Below, in pieces: positions 1 through 5,715 of a stretch of DNA of 5,715 bases. Numbering within the stretch: the first letter of the stretch is position 1; the number at the start of each line of letters is the position of its first letter. A program made the position numbers and the translations under genes. The notes under the pieces are model-generated. The model was not told the DNA's origin. It worked only from the letters and a program-made list of their open reading frames with translations, and did no database searches. Source of the DNA: an uncultured Propionibacteriaceae bacterium (GTDB taxonomy: Bacteria > Actinomycetota > Actinomycetes > Propionibacteriales > Propionibacteriaceae); contig CAMQXE010000096.1 in the NCBI GenBank assembly GCA_947038745.1, positions 1-5,715 on the forward strand, given 5' to 3'.

Positions 1-543
1 GTTATGGATCAGCTCACTGCCATGCCCGCAAAGATCACCCAGGTGCTTGACGGTATCGAACCGATCAAGCAGTTGGCTCGTGATTATGCAGATACTAAGC
101 CGTCGGTGCTATTCCTTGGACGCCACGTCGGTTACCCGGTGGCAATGGAGGGTGCGCTCAAGCTCAAGGAACTGGCCTATATCCATGCCGAGGGTTTCCC
201 CGCAGGTGAGTTGAAGCATGGCCCGATTGCTCTTATTGAGGAGGGGCTTCCGGTATTTGTCATTGTCCCGCCGAAGGGCCGCGACCAGCTACATGACAAG
301 GTTATTTCCAATATCCAGGAAGTGCGCGCTCGCGGAGCACATACCAGCGTCTTATGCGAGGAAGGCGACGTGGATGTCGAGCCTTACGCCGATGTGATCT
401 TCCGGTTGCCCAGAGTATCGACCTTGCTCCAGCCATTGCTGTCGGTTATTCCCTTGCAGCTTTTTGCCTGTGAACTGGCTACGGCTAAGGGCTATGACGT
501 CGATCAACCACGTAACCTCGCCAAGTCAGTTACGGTCGAGTAA
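1..543 (+). CDS. glmS: Glutamine-fructose-6-phosphate aminotransferase (isomerizing), C-terminal part, cut by window edge
   Basis: GlmS converts fructose-6-phosphate and glutamine into glucosamine-6-phosphate in the cytoplasm, the first committed step toward UDP-GlcNAc and peptidoglycan. Only the last 180 codons are visible, and the frame is already open at base 1, so the ATG at position 4 is internal and not a start. The visible part is the second sugar-isomerase (SIS) domain. Counting from that Met, FLGRHVGYPVAMEGALKLKE spans residues 37-56 and AGELKHGPIAL 67-77. By alignment from memory with E. coli GlmS, the isomerase residues Glu481, Lys485, Glu488 and His504 correspond to E49, K53, E56 and H72. 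The C-terminal tail DQPRNLAKSVTVE (167-179) is nearly invariant in the family and carries the equivalent of Lys603 at K174. The glutaminase domain lies upstream of the window. The TAA stop overlaps the nnr start in TAATG, so the two genes are probably co-transcribed. Identification is secure. Confidence 0.97.
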   Translation, partial: VMDQLTAMPAKITQVLDGIEPIKQLARDYADTKPSVLFLGRHVGYPVAMEGALKLKELAYIHAEGFPAGELKHGPIALIEEGLPVFVIVPPKGRDQLHDKVISNIQEVRARGAHTSVLCEEGDVDVEPYADVIFRLPRVSTLLQPLLSVIPLQLFACELATAKGYDVDQPRNLAKSVTVE

Positions 544-1913
544 TGCTACGGGCATACCAGGCTGAGGTGATTCGGAAGGCAGAACATGCCACCGGGTTAC
601 TGGAGTCTGGTGTGCTCATGCAACGTGCTGCTGCCGCCGTAGCGAACCAGGCGCTCAGATTGCTTCGAGGCCATACCGGCGGCTGCTATGGGCGTCGGGT
701 GCTGCTACTCGTCGGTCCCGGAGATAATGGCAGAGACGGACTCTTTGCGGCGCAACGGTTACGGGCTAGGGGAGTTGTGGTAACAAGCTGCTCGGTTGCT
801 CAACCAGCAGATGTGGAGATTGCCTACGCTGCTCTTGCCCAGACCGATCTCGTGATTGATGCGGTCCTCGGGCTAGGCGGGCGTGGGGGATTACGCGAGC
901 CGGTTGCGGCTTTGGCTGCTGAAGTTGCTGCACGAGCGCTCCCAGTATTGGCTGTCGATCTCCCCAGCGGATTGGTTGCTGATTCGGCAGAGCTATTTAC
1001 TTCTTTTGTTGCAAACGTCACGGTAACTTTTGGGGCGCTACGGCTATGTCACGTTGAGCAACCTGCACGCTCTCGTTGCGGTGAGGTGATCGTCGCAGAC
1101 ATTGGTCTAGATCAAGCTATTGCGGCCGCGCCGGTTGCATTACGACAGTGGGAACGTGACGATCTAGCCCAAGCACTTCCACTACCAGGGGCAACCTCGT
1201 CTAAATACACTCGTGGTGTGGTGGGAATCGATACTGGATCAGCACAATATCGTGGGGCTGGGGTACTTTCGACGATGGGTGCGGTCTATGCCGGTGCTGG
1301 CCTAGTACGTTTTGCTGGGCCTGAGCCAGAATCAGTGCGACATTTGCCCACGGTCGTCATGGGGGAAGGCCGGGTAGATGCGTGGTTGCTGGGTTCTGGG
1401 TGGGGTGATCGTGACGGTTCTCAGCGGTTAGCGCATGTATTCGCTAGCGGTTTGCCCGCAGTCCTTGATGCTGATGCATTGCACCCCAGCTTGCCGCGGC
1501 TTAAGCCTCAGATCGTGCTTACTCCACATGCCGGAGAGCTTGCTCGCTTGCTGGGGTGGGATCGGCAGCGCGTTGAGGCCGCTCCACGGGAAGCGGTTGC
1601 GGTGGCTGTCGAGCGGTTTGCCGCAACGGTATTGCTAAAAGGAGCAACTCAGTACGTCCACGCCCCGGATTTTCCGATCACGACAGCGCTTCCTGGCCCA
1701 GCCTGGACCGCACAAGCCGGTTCGGGCGACGTCTTGGCGGGAATCATTGCGGCCTTGCTTGCTGCGGGAGTAGCTGCTCCAGTCGCAGCTTTAGCTGGTG
1801 CTTCGTTGCAGGGGTTAGCAGCCCAACATTGCTGGGGCCCGACCCCGGCGCATGAGGTTGCTCAGGCTCTCCCGAAGGTAATCGGCGCGCTCTGTGACCC
1901 CAGTGTGATCTAG
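543..1913 (+). CDS. nnr: Bifunctional NAD(P)HX epimerase / ADP-dependent NAD(P)HX dehydratase
   Basis: This 456-residue protein repairs hydrated NADH/NADPH (NAD(P)HX): the N-domain interconverts the R and S epimers and the C-domain dehydrates the S form using ADP. Residues 1-200 are the YjeF N-terminal domain, with LMQRAA (25-30), the nucleotide loop GPGDNGRDGL (58-67), VIDAVLG with the expected acidic D106, VDLPSG (138-143) and a closing VADIGLD. Residues 218-456 are the ribokinase-like dehydratase domain, with KYTRGVVG, LLGSGWG (282-288), LDADAL (308-313), LTPHAGE (326-332), LLKGA (364-368) and AGSGDVLAG (392-400), where D396 is the expected catalytic Asp. Length fits actinobacterial two-domain homologues. 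R64 replaces a glycine usual in the loop. The ATG is shared with the glmS stop (TAATG) and lacks a convincing Shine-Dalgarno, so it probably depends on translational coupling. The stop overlaps the stop of the convergent glycosyltransferase gene by 4 nt. Confidence 0.95.
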   Translation: MLRAYQAEVIRKAEHATGLLESGVLMQRAAAAVANQALRLLRGHTGGCYGRRVLLLVGPGDNGRDGLFAAQRLRARGVVVTSCSVAQPADVEIAYAALAQTDLVIDAVLGLGGRGGLREPVAALAAEVAARALPVLAVDLPSGLVADSAELFTSFVANVTVTFGALRLCHVEQPARSRCGEVIVADIGLDQAIAAAPVALRQWERDDLAQALPLPGATSSKYTRGVVGIDTGSAQYRGAGVLSTMGAVYAGAGLVRFAGPEPESVRHLPTVVMGEGRVDAWLLGSGWGDRDGSQRLAHVFASGLPAVLDADALHPSLPRLKPQIVLTPHAGELARLLGWDRQRVEAAPREAVAVAVERFAATVLLKGATQYVHAPDFPITTALPGPAWTAQAGSGDVLAGIIAALLAAGVAAPVAALAGASLQGLAAQHCWGPTPAHEVAQALPKVIGALCDPSVI

Positions 1914-3022
1914 GCCGACGCGTTGATCGCTTCTTGGTAGTAATCGACCAATTGGGCGCAGATATGGTCCCACGTCTTGGTTTCGACGCAAGCTCGCGCG
2001 GAGTTACTGAACTTGGCTAGCGCAGAATCATCGCTGAGAAGTTCAACGGTGTGGTTGCGCAGTGCATCAAGATCGCCAGGCTCATAGAGGTAACCGGTCT
2101 GCCCGTGGTCGATCAAGTCGATAGGCCCGCCCTTGGCAGGGGCGATAACTGGCACGCCTGAGGCCATTGCCTCTTGGATCGTTTGCCCAAAGGTTTCTAG
2201 CTCTCCGGGGGTGACGAAGATGTCCATACTGGCATAAGCGGTTGCCAATTCTTCGCCGTTAAGCTGGCCAAGGAAATGTGCTCTCGGCAATGTGGTTTGG
2301 CTATCAGCCATGGCCGGGCCATCGCCAATAATGACCGTCGTTGTGCCAGGAATATCAGCTAAGACTGCGAGGTCATCTATACGTTTTTCGGGAGCAACCC
2401 GACCAACATAGCCGATGATCTTCTCCCCGTGTGGCGCGTACTGGGCACGGAATTGGGCCGAGCGCTTGCTGGGGTGGAATCGTTCGACGTCTACTCCACG
2501 ACCCCACAAACGCAACCTGTGAATATCGTGGCTGCGGAGCTGTTCAATGGAATAGCTCGAAGGAGCCAACGTCAAGGTTGCCAGATCGTGAATATCGGTG
2601 ACGCGGTGCCAGATCCAGGGCCGCATCGCTGTAAAGCCATACAAGCTGGCGTAGTTTGCGACATCGGTCTGGTAAAGCGCAACCATTGGTAGCCCAAGCC
2701 GTGCTGCCGCTAGTGCTCCTTTGTAGCCGACTAAGAAGGGAGCGGCTAAGTGCACGACGTCAGGCTGGAAATCTTCCAGCAGCATTTCATAGGTAAAACT
2801 TGGTGCAAAGGTAAAACGGACTGCTTGGTAGCCAGGCATGCCGAAGCTCGGAATCACCCGAACGGGAAAGCCATTGACTGTGTTTGGAGTCTCACGAGTT
2901 CCAGGGGCAATGACCATCGCCTCGTGGCCATTGGCCGCAAGATAGTCCAGGGTTCGCAAGATGGAGTTCGTCACACCATTCATATGGGGGAGGAAGCTCT
3001 CCGCGATGATCGCCACGCGCAC
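1910..3022 (-). CDS. GT4-family glycosyltransferase, probable GDP-mannose-dependent alpha-mannosyltransferase (MgtA-like)
   Basis: A 370-residue GT-B fold, retaining glycosyltransferase. The N-terminal Rossmann half begins MRVAIIAESFLPHMNGVTNS, with the acceptor-side glycine loop at N15-G16-V17, then DVVHLAAP (88-95) and YQTDVANYASLYG (117-129). The C-terminal donor half has WGRGVDVERFHP (173-184), YVGRVAPEKR (205-214) with R208 and K213 as expected donor-phosphate ligands, and the GT4 EX7E motif with E276 and E284 in ELETFGQTIQE. The pattern resembles what I recall of mycobacterial/corynebacterial MgtA (formerly PimB), which mannosylates a glucuronosyl-diacylglycerol anchor; the donor and acceptor here are inferred. 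There is no signal peptide or membrane segment, so it would act on the cytoplasmic face of the membrane. The GTG start is the first possible one after an in-frame TGA, has no Shine-Dalgarno, and lies 6 nt from a TACACT box. Another GT4 hexosyltransferase is the main alternative. Confidence 0.88.
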   Translation of the reverse strand: MRVAIIAESFLPHMNGVTNSILRTLDYLAANGHEAMVIAPGTRETPNTVNGFPVRVIPSFGMPGYQAVRFTFAPSFTYEMLLEDFQPDVVHLAAPFLVGYKGALAAARLGLPMVALYQTDVANYASLYGFTAMRPWIWHRVTDIHDLATLTLAPSSYSIEQLRSHDIHRLRLWGRGVDVERFHPSKRSAQFRAQYAPHGEKIIGYVGRVAPEKRIDDLAVLADIPGTTTVIIGDGPAMADSQTTLPRAHFLGQLNGEELATAYASMDIFVTPGELETFGQTIQEAMASGVPVIAPAKGGPIDLIDHGQTGYLYEPGDLDALRNHTVELLSDDSALAKFSNSARACVETKTWDHICAQLVDYYQEAINASA

Positions 3023-3028
3023 ATTCTC

Positions 3029-3034
3029 AGTGTA
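3029..3034 (-). promoter_or_regulatory. -10 promoter element (TACACT) for the glycosyltransferase, leaderless geometry
   Basis: On the minus strand TACACT fits the actinobacterial TANNNT -10 consensus and is followed by six bases (GAGAAT) and then the GTG start at 3022. A transcript starting seven bases after the box would begin at that GTG, so the mRNA would be leaderless. This agrees with the absence of a usable Shine-Dalgarno. No convincing -35 box is visible at a 16-19 bp spacing. Inferred from pattern only. Confidence 0.55.
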
Positions 3035-3113
3035 GGGCTTATGTGGCCCGGCTCACGCTTTTGTGGGCATGACCGAAGTTAGTAACACATGATTTATGCA
3101 GTAATTGCCAGGG

Positions 3114-3119
3114 TAGACT
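3114..3119 (+). promoter_or_regulatory. -10 promoter element (TAGACT) for the tsaE-tsaB-rimI-tsaD cluster, leaderless geometry
   Basis: TAGACT fits TANNNT and is separated by six bases (TGATGA) from the GTG start of tsaE at 3126. This is the same spacing as the divergent promoter on the other strand. A start site seven bases after the box falls on the first base of the GTG. TGATTT at 3090-3095 is the only weak -35 candidate at an acceptable spacing. The nearest purine run (AGGG, 3110-3113) is 12 nt from the start and would not be in a leaderless transcript. Confidence 0.55.
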
Positions 3120-3125
3120 TGATGA

Positions 3126-3614
3126 GTGCTTCCTACGACTGACATTTTCCGCGTCATCGTGCCTACCGCCGACGATATGCGTGCGCTGGGTGCGAAAATG
3201 GCCCGTTTGCTGCGTGCGGGCGACTTTGTGCTGACCTCCGGGGATTTAGGCGCTGGCAAAACGACGTTCACGCAAGGACTAGGCGAAGGCCTAGACGTCG
3301 AAGGCCCAGTCATTTCACCGACCTTCGTTATTTCCCGGATTCATGCCGCTCGCGGGCAGGGGCCAGATCTGGTTCATGTTGATGCGTACCGGCTCGGTGA
3401 CTGGGCTGAGGTGGAAGACCTCGATTTGGATGAGTCCTTCCCGACCTCAGTCACGCTCGTGGAATGGGGCGAAACCATCGCAGAATCGCTATCTGATGAT
3501 CGCATTGAGATCAGTATTATCCGCTCAAATGACCCTGAGGACGAGACTCGTACGGTTGAGTTTGCAGGAGTTGGACAGCGTTGGCTCAATGCTGGATTGG
3601 AGACCCTCGTATGA
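3126..3614 (+). CDS. tsaE: tRNA threonylcarbamoyladenosine biosynthesis ATPase TsaE
   Basis: TsaE is the small P-loop ATPase that works with the TsaB-TsaD heterodimer in making t6A37 on tRNAs reading ANN codons; its ATP hydrolysis is thought to reset the complex between cycles. The 162-residue protein carries the Walker A motif GDLGAGKTT (39-47; K45, T46), the switch-like SPTF (64-67), HVDAYRL (84-90) with D86, and LVEWGE (111-116) with the family's conserved Glu and Trp. Walker A lies within a few residues of its position in E. coli YjeE, which supports the GTG start. That GTG follows an in-frame TGA directly (3123-3125), so no longer form is possible, and the next in-frame start (M19) would remove the first strand. 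It is the first gene of the cluster and overlaps tsaB by 4 nt (ATGA). The C-terminal 25 residues or so are not conserved family sequence as far as I can tell. Confidence 0.94.
   Translation: MLPTTDIFRVIVPTADDMRALGAKMARLLRAGDFVLTSGDLGAGKTTFTQGLGEGLDVEGPVISPTFVISRIHAARGQGPDLVHVDAYRLGDWAEVEDLDLDESFPTSVTLVEWGETIAESLSDDRIEISIIRSNDPEDETRTVEFAGVGQRWLNAGLETLV
3599..3602 (+). promoter_or_regulatory. Shine-Dalgarno (GGAG) that places the tsaB start at 3611
   Basis: GGAG lies 8 nt before the ATG at 3611, inside the end of tsaE. It supports that ATG over an in-frame TTG at 3581, which would add ten residues (LAQCWIGDPR read as internal codons) ahead of the conserved MTLVLGIDTATS opening of TsaB. Confidence 0.65.
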
Positions 3615-4216
3615 CACTCGTTCTTGGGATAGATACCGCAACCTCGGTAAGCGTTGGCCTCTTTGACGGCACAACGACGTCCGTGTTGGTCAATGAGAAC
3701 ACCCGTAAACATGTCGAAGATCTCATGCCGCTCGTGCTGCAACTACTGGAGCAGACAGGGCATACGTTGAGCGAGCTCACTGCCATCGGCGTTGGCGTCG
3801 GCCCAGGCCCATTCACCGGGCTACGAGTGGGTATGGTGACGGCTGAAACGCTGGCGACTGTGCTGAAATTGCCGATTACCGGTGTTTGTTCACTTGATGT
3901 GCTTGCAGCGCAGACTGGTCGTCGTGATGATTTCATTGCAGCGATTGATGCTCGCCGCAAGGAGTACTACTGGGCGCGTTACAACAACGGGGTACGGATC
4001 GAAGGGCCAACAGTTGCTGCTCCCGAGACACTACCGGAGCTGCCGCTAGTAGGCCCCGACGTCGCGATTGATGCTGGAGCTCTGGCTCGAGAATTGGCGA
4101 ACTTGCCTGACGTCGGGCTGACCCCGTTGTATCTGCGCCGTCCTGACGCGACTGAACCAGGCCAGCGTAAGTCTGCGCTGACCTCACTAGTGGGTCGTCG
4201 GAAGAAGGAGGCCTAA
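3611..4216 (+). CDS. tsaB: tRNA threonylcarbamoyladenosine biosynthesis protein TsaB
   Basis: TsaB is the inactive paralogue that dimerises with TsaD and recruits TsaE in t6A synthesis. From the ATG at 3611 the protein has 201 residues in the ASKHA (Hsp70/actin-like) fold. It opens with LGIDTATSVSVGLFD (5-19), then H34 in the helix after the first subdomain, the loop GPGPFTGLRVGM (64-75) in its actinobacterial form, IDARRKEYYWA (112-122) and PLYLRRPDA (172-180). It lacks the paired metal-binding histidines of TsaD, as expected of TsaB. I place the start at 3611 and not at the upstream TTG 3581 because the homologous region begins there, the 4-nt ATGA overlap with tsaE fits the rest of the cluster, and GGAG lies at good spacing. 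It ends in a basic tail (GRRKKEA), and its TAA overlaps the rimI ATG by one base. Confidence 0.95.
   Translation: MTLVLGIDTATSVSVGLFDGTTTSVLVNENTRKHVEDLMPLVLQLLEQTGHTLSELTAIGVGVGPGPFTGLRVGMVTAETLATVLKLPITGVCSLDVLAAQTGRRDDFIAAIDARRKEYYWARYNNGVRIEGPTVAAPETLPELPLVGPDVAIDAGALARELANLPDVGLTPLYLRRPDATEPGQRKSALTSLVGRRKKEA
4205..4211 (+). promoter_or_regulatory. Strong Shine-Dalgarno (AAGGAGG) for rimI
   Basis: AAGGAGG is the best ribosome-binding sequence in the window. It sits inside the last codons of tsaB, where it also encodes the KKEA tail, and lies 4 nt before the rimI ATG at 4216, slightly closer than the usual 5-9 nt. It suggests that rimI can recruit ribosomes on its own, in contrast to nnr. 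Confidence 0.75.
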
Positions 4217-4656
4217 TGGAGATCATTGCGCTGGATTCTGATGATCTCAAAGAGGTCATGATCCTAGAAAATAAGGGTTTTAGCCTTGGGCGTTGGTCTG
4301 TTGGCTCGTGGTCTAATGAGCTTGAGGGGCCAGGGCGCCTGGTTCTTGGCGCTCGCGAGGGGAGCGCGCTGCTTGGTGTTGCGTCATTCTCGGTTATTGA
4401 TGAGACTGCCGACATGCTGCGGATCACTGTTGATCCAGATTATCGACGTCGAGGAATTGCGCGCGAGTTACTTGCCTACGGACTCAACAGTATTTGTGTG
4501 CAGACAAAGGCCACCCGCATGTTGCTGGAGGTCGAAAAGAACAACAAGCCCGCTGTGAAGTTGTACGAGCAGCAGGGTTTCCGCGAGATCTCGCGTCGTA
4601 AGGATTATTACGGTGCTGGCGCTGACGCGATCATCATGGAGAAGAGGCTGGCATGA
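4216..4656 (+). CDS. rimI: Ribosomal protein alanine N-acetyltransferase RimI (GNAT family)
   Basis: RimI transfers acetyl from acetyl-CoA to a protein alpha-amino group; in enterobacteria the substrate is ribosomal protein bS18, while actinobacterial RimI is reported to be broader. The 146 residues show the single GNAT domain: beta4 [19 protein letters not shown] (68-86), with R77-R78-R79-G80-I81-A82 as the pyrophosphate-binding R/QxxGxG/A motif; LLEVEKNN (103-110); and [10 protein letters not shown] (113-122). By alignment with enterobacterial RimI from memory, the catalytic E103 and Y115 correspond to E105 and Y117, and the end ([17 protein letters not shown]) is also RimI-like. It lies between tsaB and tsaD, overlapping them by 1 and 4 nt, a widespread arrangement in bacteria. 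It is a separate gene here, not fused to tsaD. The substrate in this organism is unknown. Confidence 0.93.
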   Translation: MEIIALDSDDLKEVMILENKGFSLGRWSVGSWSNELEGPGRLVLGAREGSALLGVASFSVIDETADMLRITVDPDYRRRGIARELLAYGLNSICVQTKATRMLLEVEKNNKPAVKLYEQQGFREISRRKDYYGAGADAIIMEKRLA

Positions 4657-5699
4657 GCGAACCGTTGATTTTAGGCATCGAAACGAGCTGCGACGAAACC
4701 AGCGTCGGTATTGTTCGAGGCACTGAGCTACTGGCTAATGAAGTATCAAGCTCGATGGAACAGCACGCCCGTTTCGGTGGCGTCGTACCCGAGGTTGCCA
4801 GCCGGGCTCATCTGGAGGCGATGCAGCCGGTGCTGACCAACGCGTTAGCTACTGCTCAGGTGGAGTTGAGCGATCTCGACGCCATTGCGGTCACGGCCGG
4901 TCCGGGGCTGATGGGCGCGCTGGTTGTCGGTATCGCGACAGCAAAAGCGCTTGCCGCAGCCTTCAATAAACCGCTCTATGGCCTTAATCATCTGGCCGGC
5001 CATATCGCTGTGGACACCTTGGAACATGGGGCGTTGCCCTTGCCAGCCGGTGCGCTGCTGGTATCGGGTGGGCATACGTCGTTGTACTTGATCCGTGACG
5101 GAGTGCGCGACATTGTCGAGGTTGGTTCCACAATTGATGATGCCGCCGGTGAAGCCTACGACAAGGTTGCGCGGATTTTGGGTCTTTCTTACCCAGGCGG
5201 TCCGGTGATTGATAAGGCTGCTGCTTTGGGTGATCCCACCGCGATCCGATTCCCCCGGGGGCTTACTGCGCCGAAAGACATGGAAAAGCATCGGTTTGAT
5301 TACTCCTTCTCGGGTTTGAAGACGTCGGTTGCCCGCTGGGTCGAGACCCGCGAGCGCGACGGCCTCGACGTCCCGATTAACGATGTTGCGGCTTCCTTCC
5401 AAGAGGCGGTCTGTGATGTTCTCACCGCTAAGGCTGTGGATCTATGTCTAGAGCATGGGCTTAAGCACTTCCTCATTGGTGGCGGGGTTGCGGCAAACTC
5501 ACGATTGCGGACGCTGCTCGAAGAACGATTGGCAGCAATTGGGGTGGAGCTGCGTCGCCCGCGGCCGAGCCTGTGTACGGATAACGGCGCGATGATCGCT
5601 GCGCTATGCGTTCAGGTGGTTAATGAAGGGCTGCCCCCGTCGCCATTGACGCTGGGTGCCAACTCGGCATTGCCGGTCAGCCAGGTTGTGGCCTACTAG
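4653..5699 (+). CDS. tsaD: tRNA N6-adenosine threonylcarbamoyltransferase TsaD
   Basis: TsaD is the catalytic subunit of t6A synthesis: it moves the threonylcarbamoyl group from threonylcarbamoyl-AMP (made by TsaC) to A37 of tRNA, working with TsaB and TsaE. The 348 residues are full length for the Kae1/TsaD family. Visible in order are [14 protein letters not shown] (7-20), [13 protein letters not shown] (41-53), NHLAGHI (112-118) with metal ligands H113 and H117, [10 protein letters not shown] (135-144), [13 protein letters not shown] (162-174), YPGGPVID (180-187), SFSGLKTSV (218-226), [11 protein letters not shown] (276-286) and CTDNGAMIA (308-316), where D310 is the third metal ligand. 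All key residues are intact. The ATG overlaps the rimI stop in ATGA, and AGAGG (4643-4647) lies 5 nt upstream as ribosome-binding site. It is the last gene of the visible cluster; in many actinobacteria groES/groEL follow, but the window ends before any next gene. Confidence 0.97.
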   Translation: MSEPLILGIETSCDETSVGIVRGTELLANEVSSSMEQHARFGGVVPEVASRAHLEAMQPVLTNALATAQVELSDLDAIAVTAGPGLMGALVVGIATAKALAAAFNKPLYGLNHLAGHIAVDTLEHGALPLPAGALLVSGGHTSLYLIRDGVRDIVEVGSTIDDAAGEAYDKVARILGLSYPGGPVIDKAAALGDPTAIRFPRGLTAPKDMEKHRFDYSFSGLKTSVARWVETRERDGLDVPINDVAASFQEAVCDVLTAKAVDLCLEHGLKHFLIGGGVAANSRLRTLLEERLAAIGVELRRPRPSLCTDNGAMIAALCVQVVNEGLPPSPLTLGANSALPVSQVVAY

Positions 5700-5710
5700 A
5701 AAGTCACTTT
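5700..5710. repeat. Short inverted repeat just after tsaD
   Basis: AAAGTCACTTT is a perfect 5-bp inverted repeat around one central base, starting directly after the tsaD stop. A one-base loop cannot form an RNA hairpin, so it is not a terminator as it stands. It could be half of a larger structure or a protein-binding dyad in the next promoter region, but the window ends 5 bases later. It is short enough to be chance. Confidence 0.3.
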
Positions 5711-5715
5711 AGGGA

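Larger units (their letters stand above)
3023..3125. other. Divergent intergenic region between the glycosyltransferase gene and tsaE
   Basis: This 103-bp gap is the only noncoding stretch of any length between genes in the window. It is more AT-rich than its flanks around 3080-3107. It holds two outward-facing -10 candidates (3029-3034 on minus, 3114-3119 on plus) with 79 bp between them, so both promoters would share one upstream control region. A loose direct repeat AGTAAC/AGTAAT (3081-3086 and 3100-3105) is present but too short to call an operator. No riboswitch, terminator or RNA gene is visible. Confidence 0.7.

Noticed and set aside
1882..1918. Possible terminator hairpin TCGGC ... 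GCCGA across the end of nnr.
   Set aside because: A 5-bp stem with a 27-base loop and no following T-run is too weak to call.
3581..3610. Longer form of TsaB starting at TTG 3581.
   Set aside because: The ten extra residues match nothing in the family, while ATG 3611 has a Shine-Dalgarno, a 4-nt overlap with tsaE and the conserved LGIDTATS opening right after it.
11..3786. A 13-bp direct repeat, AGCTCACTGCCAT, at 11-23 (glmS) and 3774-3786 (tsaB).
   Set aside because: Both copies lie in coding sequence in unrelated genes, and a single 13-bp match in a window this size is close to what chance would give.
4845..5402. Long open frame of 185 codons on the minus strand opposite tsaD.
   Set aside because: It lies wholly opposite an intact, strongly conserved gene, and its translation shows no domain pattern; it is a shadow of codon bias. 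The same holds for the other open frames inside nnr, the glycosyltransferase, tsaE, tsaB and rimI.
3611..5699. TsaB and TsaD as a recent tandem duplication, since both open with LGI(D/E)T.
   Set aside because: They are ancient ASKHA paralogues with distinct motifs and lengths and no visible nucleotide-level similarity beyond the first few codons.
5700..5715. Start of a CIRCE/HrcA-type operator for a following groES gene.
   Set aside because: The visible bases do not match the CIRCE half-site TTAGCACTC, and the window ends before any next gene can be seen.

Overview
The window looks like an ordinary chromosomal segment of a high-GC Gram-positive bacterium (Actinomycetota). By eye the GC content is in the mid to upper 50s percent; I did not count it fully. 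The evidence is the gene neighbourhood glmS - nnr - (...) - tsaE - tsaB - rimI - tsaD, which is typical of actinobacteria, the actinobacterial form of the TsaB loop (GPGPFTGLR), an MgtA-like GT4 mannosyltransferase, and GTG starts that look leaderless. The moderate GC and very compact layout would suit a small-genome member of the Actinomycetaceae (Arcanobacterium/Trueperella-like), but the genus is a guess.

Layout. Positions 1-543 hold the 3' part of glmS on the + strand, whose beginning lies outside the window. It runs through a TAATG junction into nnr (543-1913), a bifunctional NAD(P)HX epimerase/dehydratase. A glycosyltransferase on the - strand (1910-3022) converges on nnr, and the two stop codons interlock in one CTAG. 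A 103-bp divergent gap (3023-3125) carries two back-to-back promoter candidates, each a TANNNT -10 box exactly 6 nt before a GTG start. From 3126 to 5699 the + strand holds the tightly overlapping cluster tsaE-tsaB-rimI-tsaD. The last 16 bases are noncoding and cut off by the window edge.

How the genes work together. TsaB, TsaD and TsaE are the bacterial partners that transfer the threonylcarbamoyl group to A37 of ANN-decoding tRNAs (t6A). TsaC, which makes the threonylcarbamoyl-AMP donor, is not in the window. RimI is a GNAT N-terminal acetyltransferase that commonly travels with tsaB/tsaD. GlmS commits fructose-6-phosphate to amino-sugar and peptidoglycan synthesis, Nnr repairs damaged NAD(P)H, and the glycosyltransferase probably adds mannose to a membrane glycolipid or lipoglycan.

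I saw no mobile element, CRISPR array, RNA gene, phage gene or defence system, and nothing that I would call a new biological system. The points most worth checking are the paired leaderless GTG promoters, a six-codon ORF straddling the tsaE start, the interlocked convergent stop codons, the glycosyltransferase sitting where alr is often found, and one unusual residue in the Nnr nucleotide loop.
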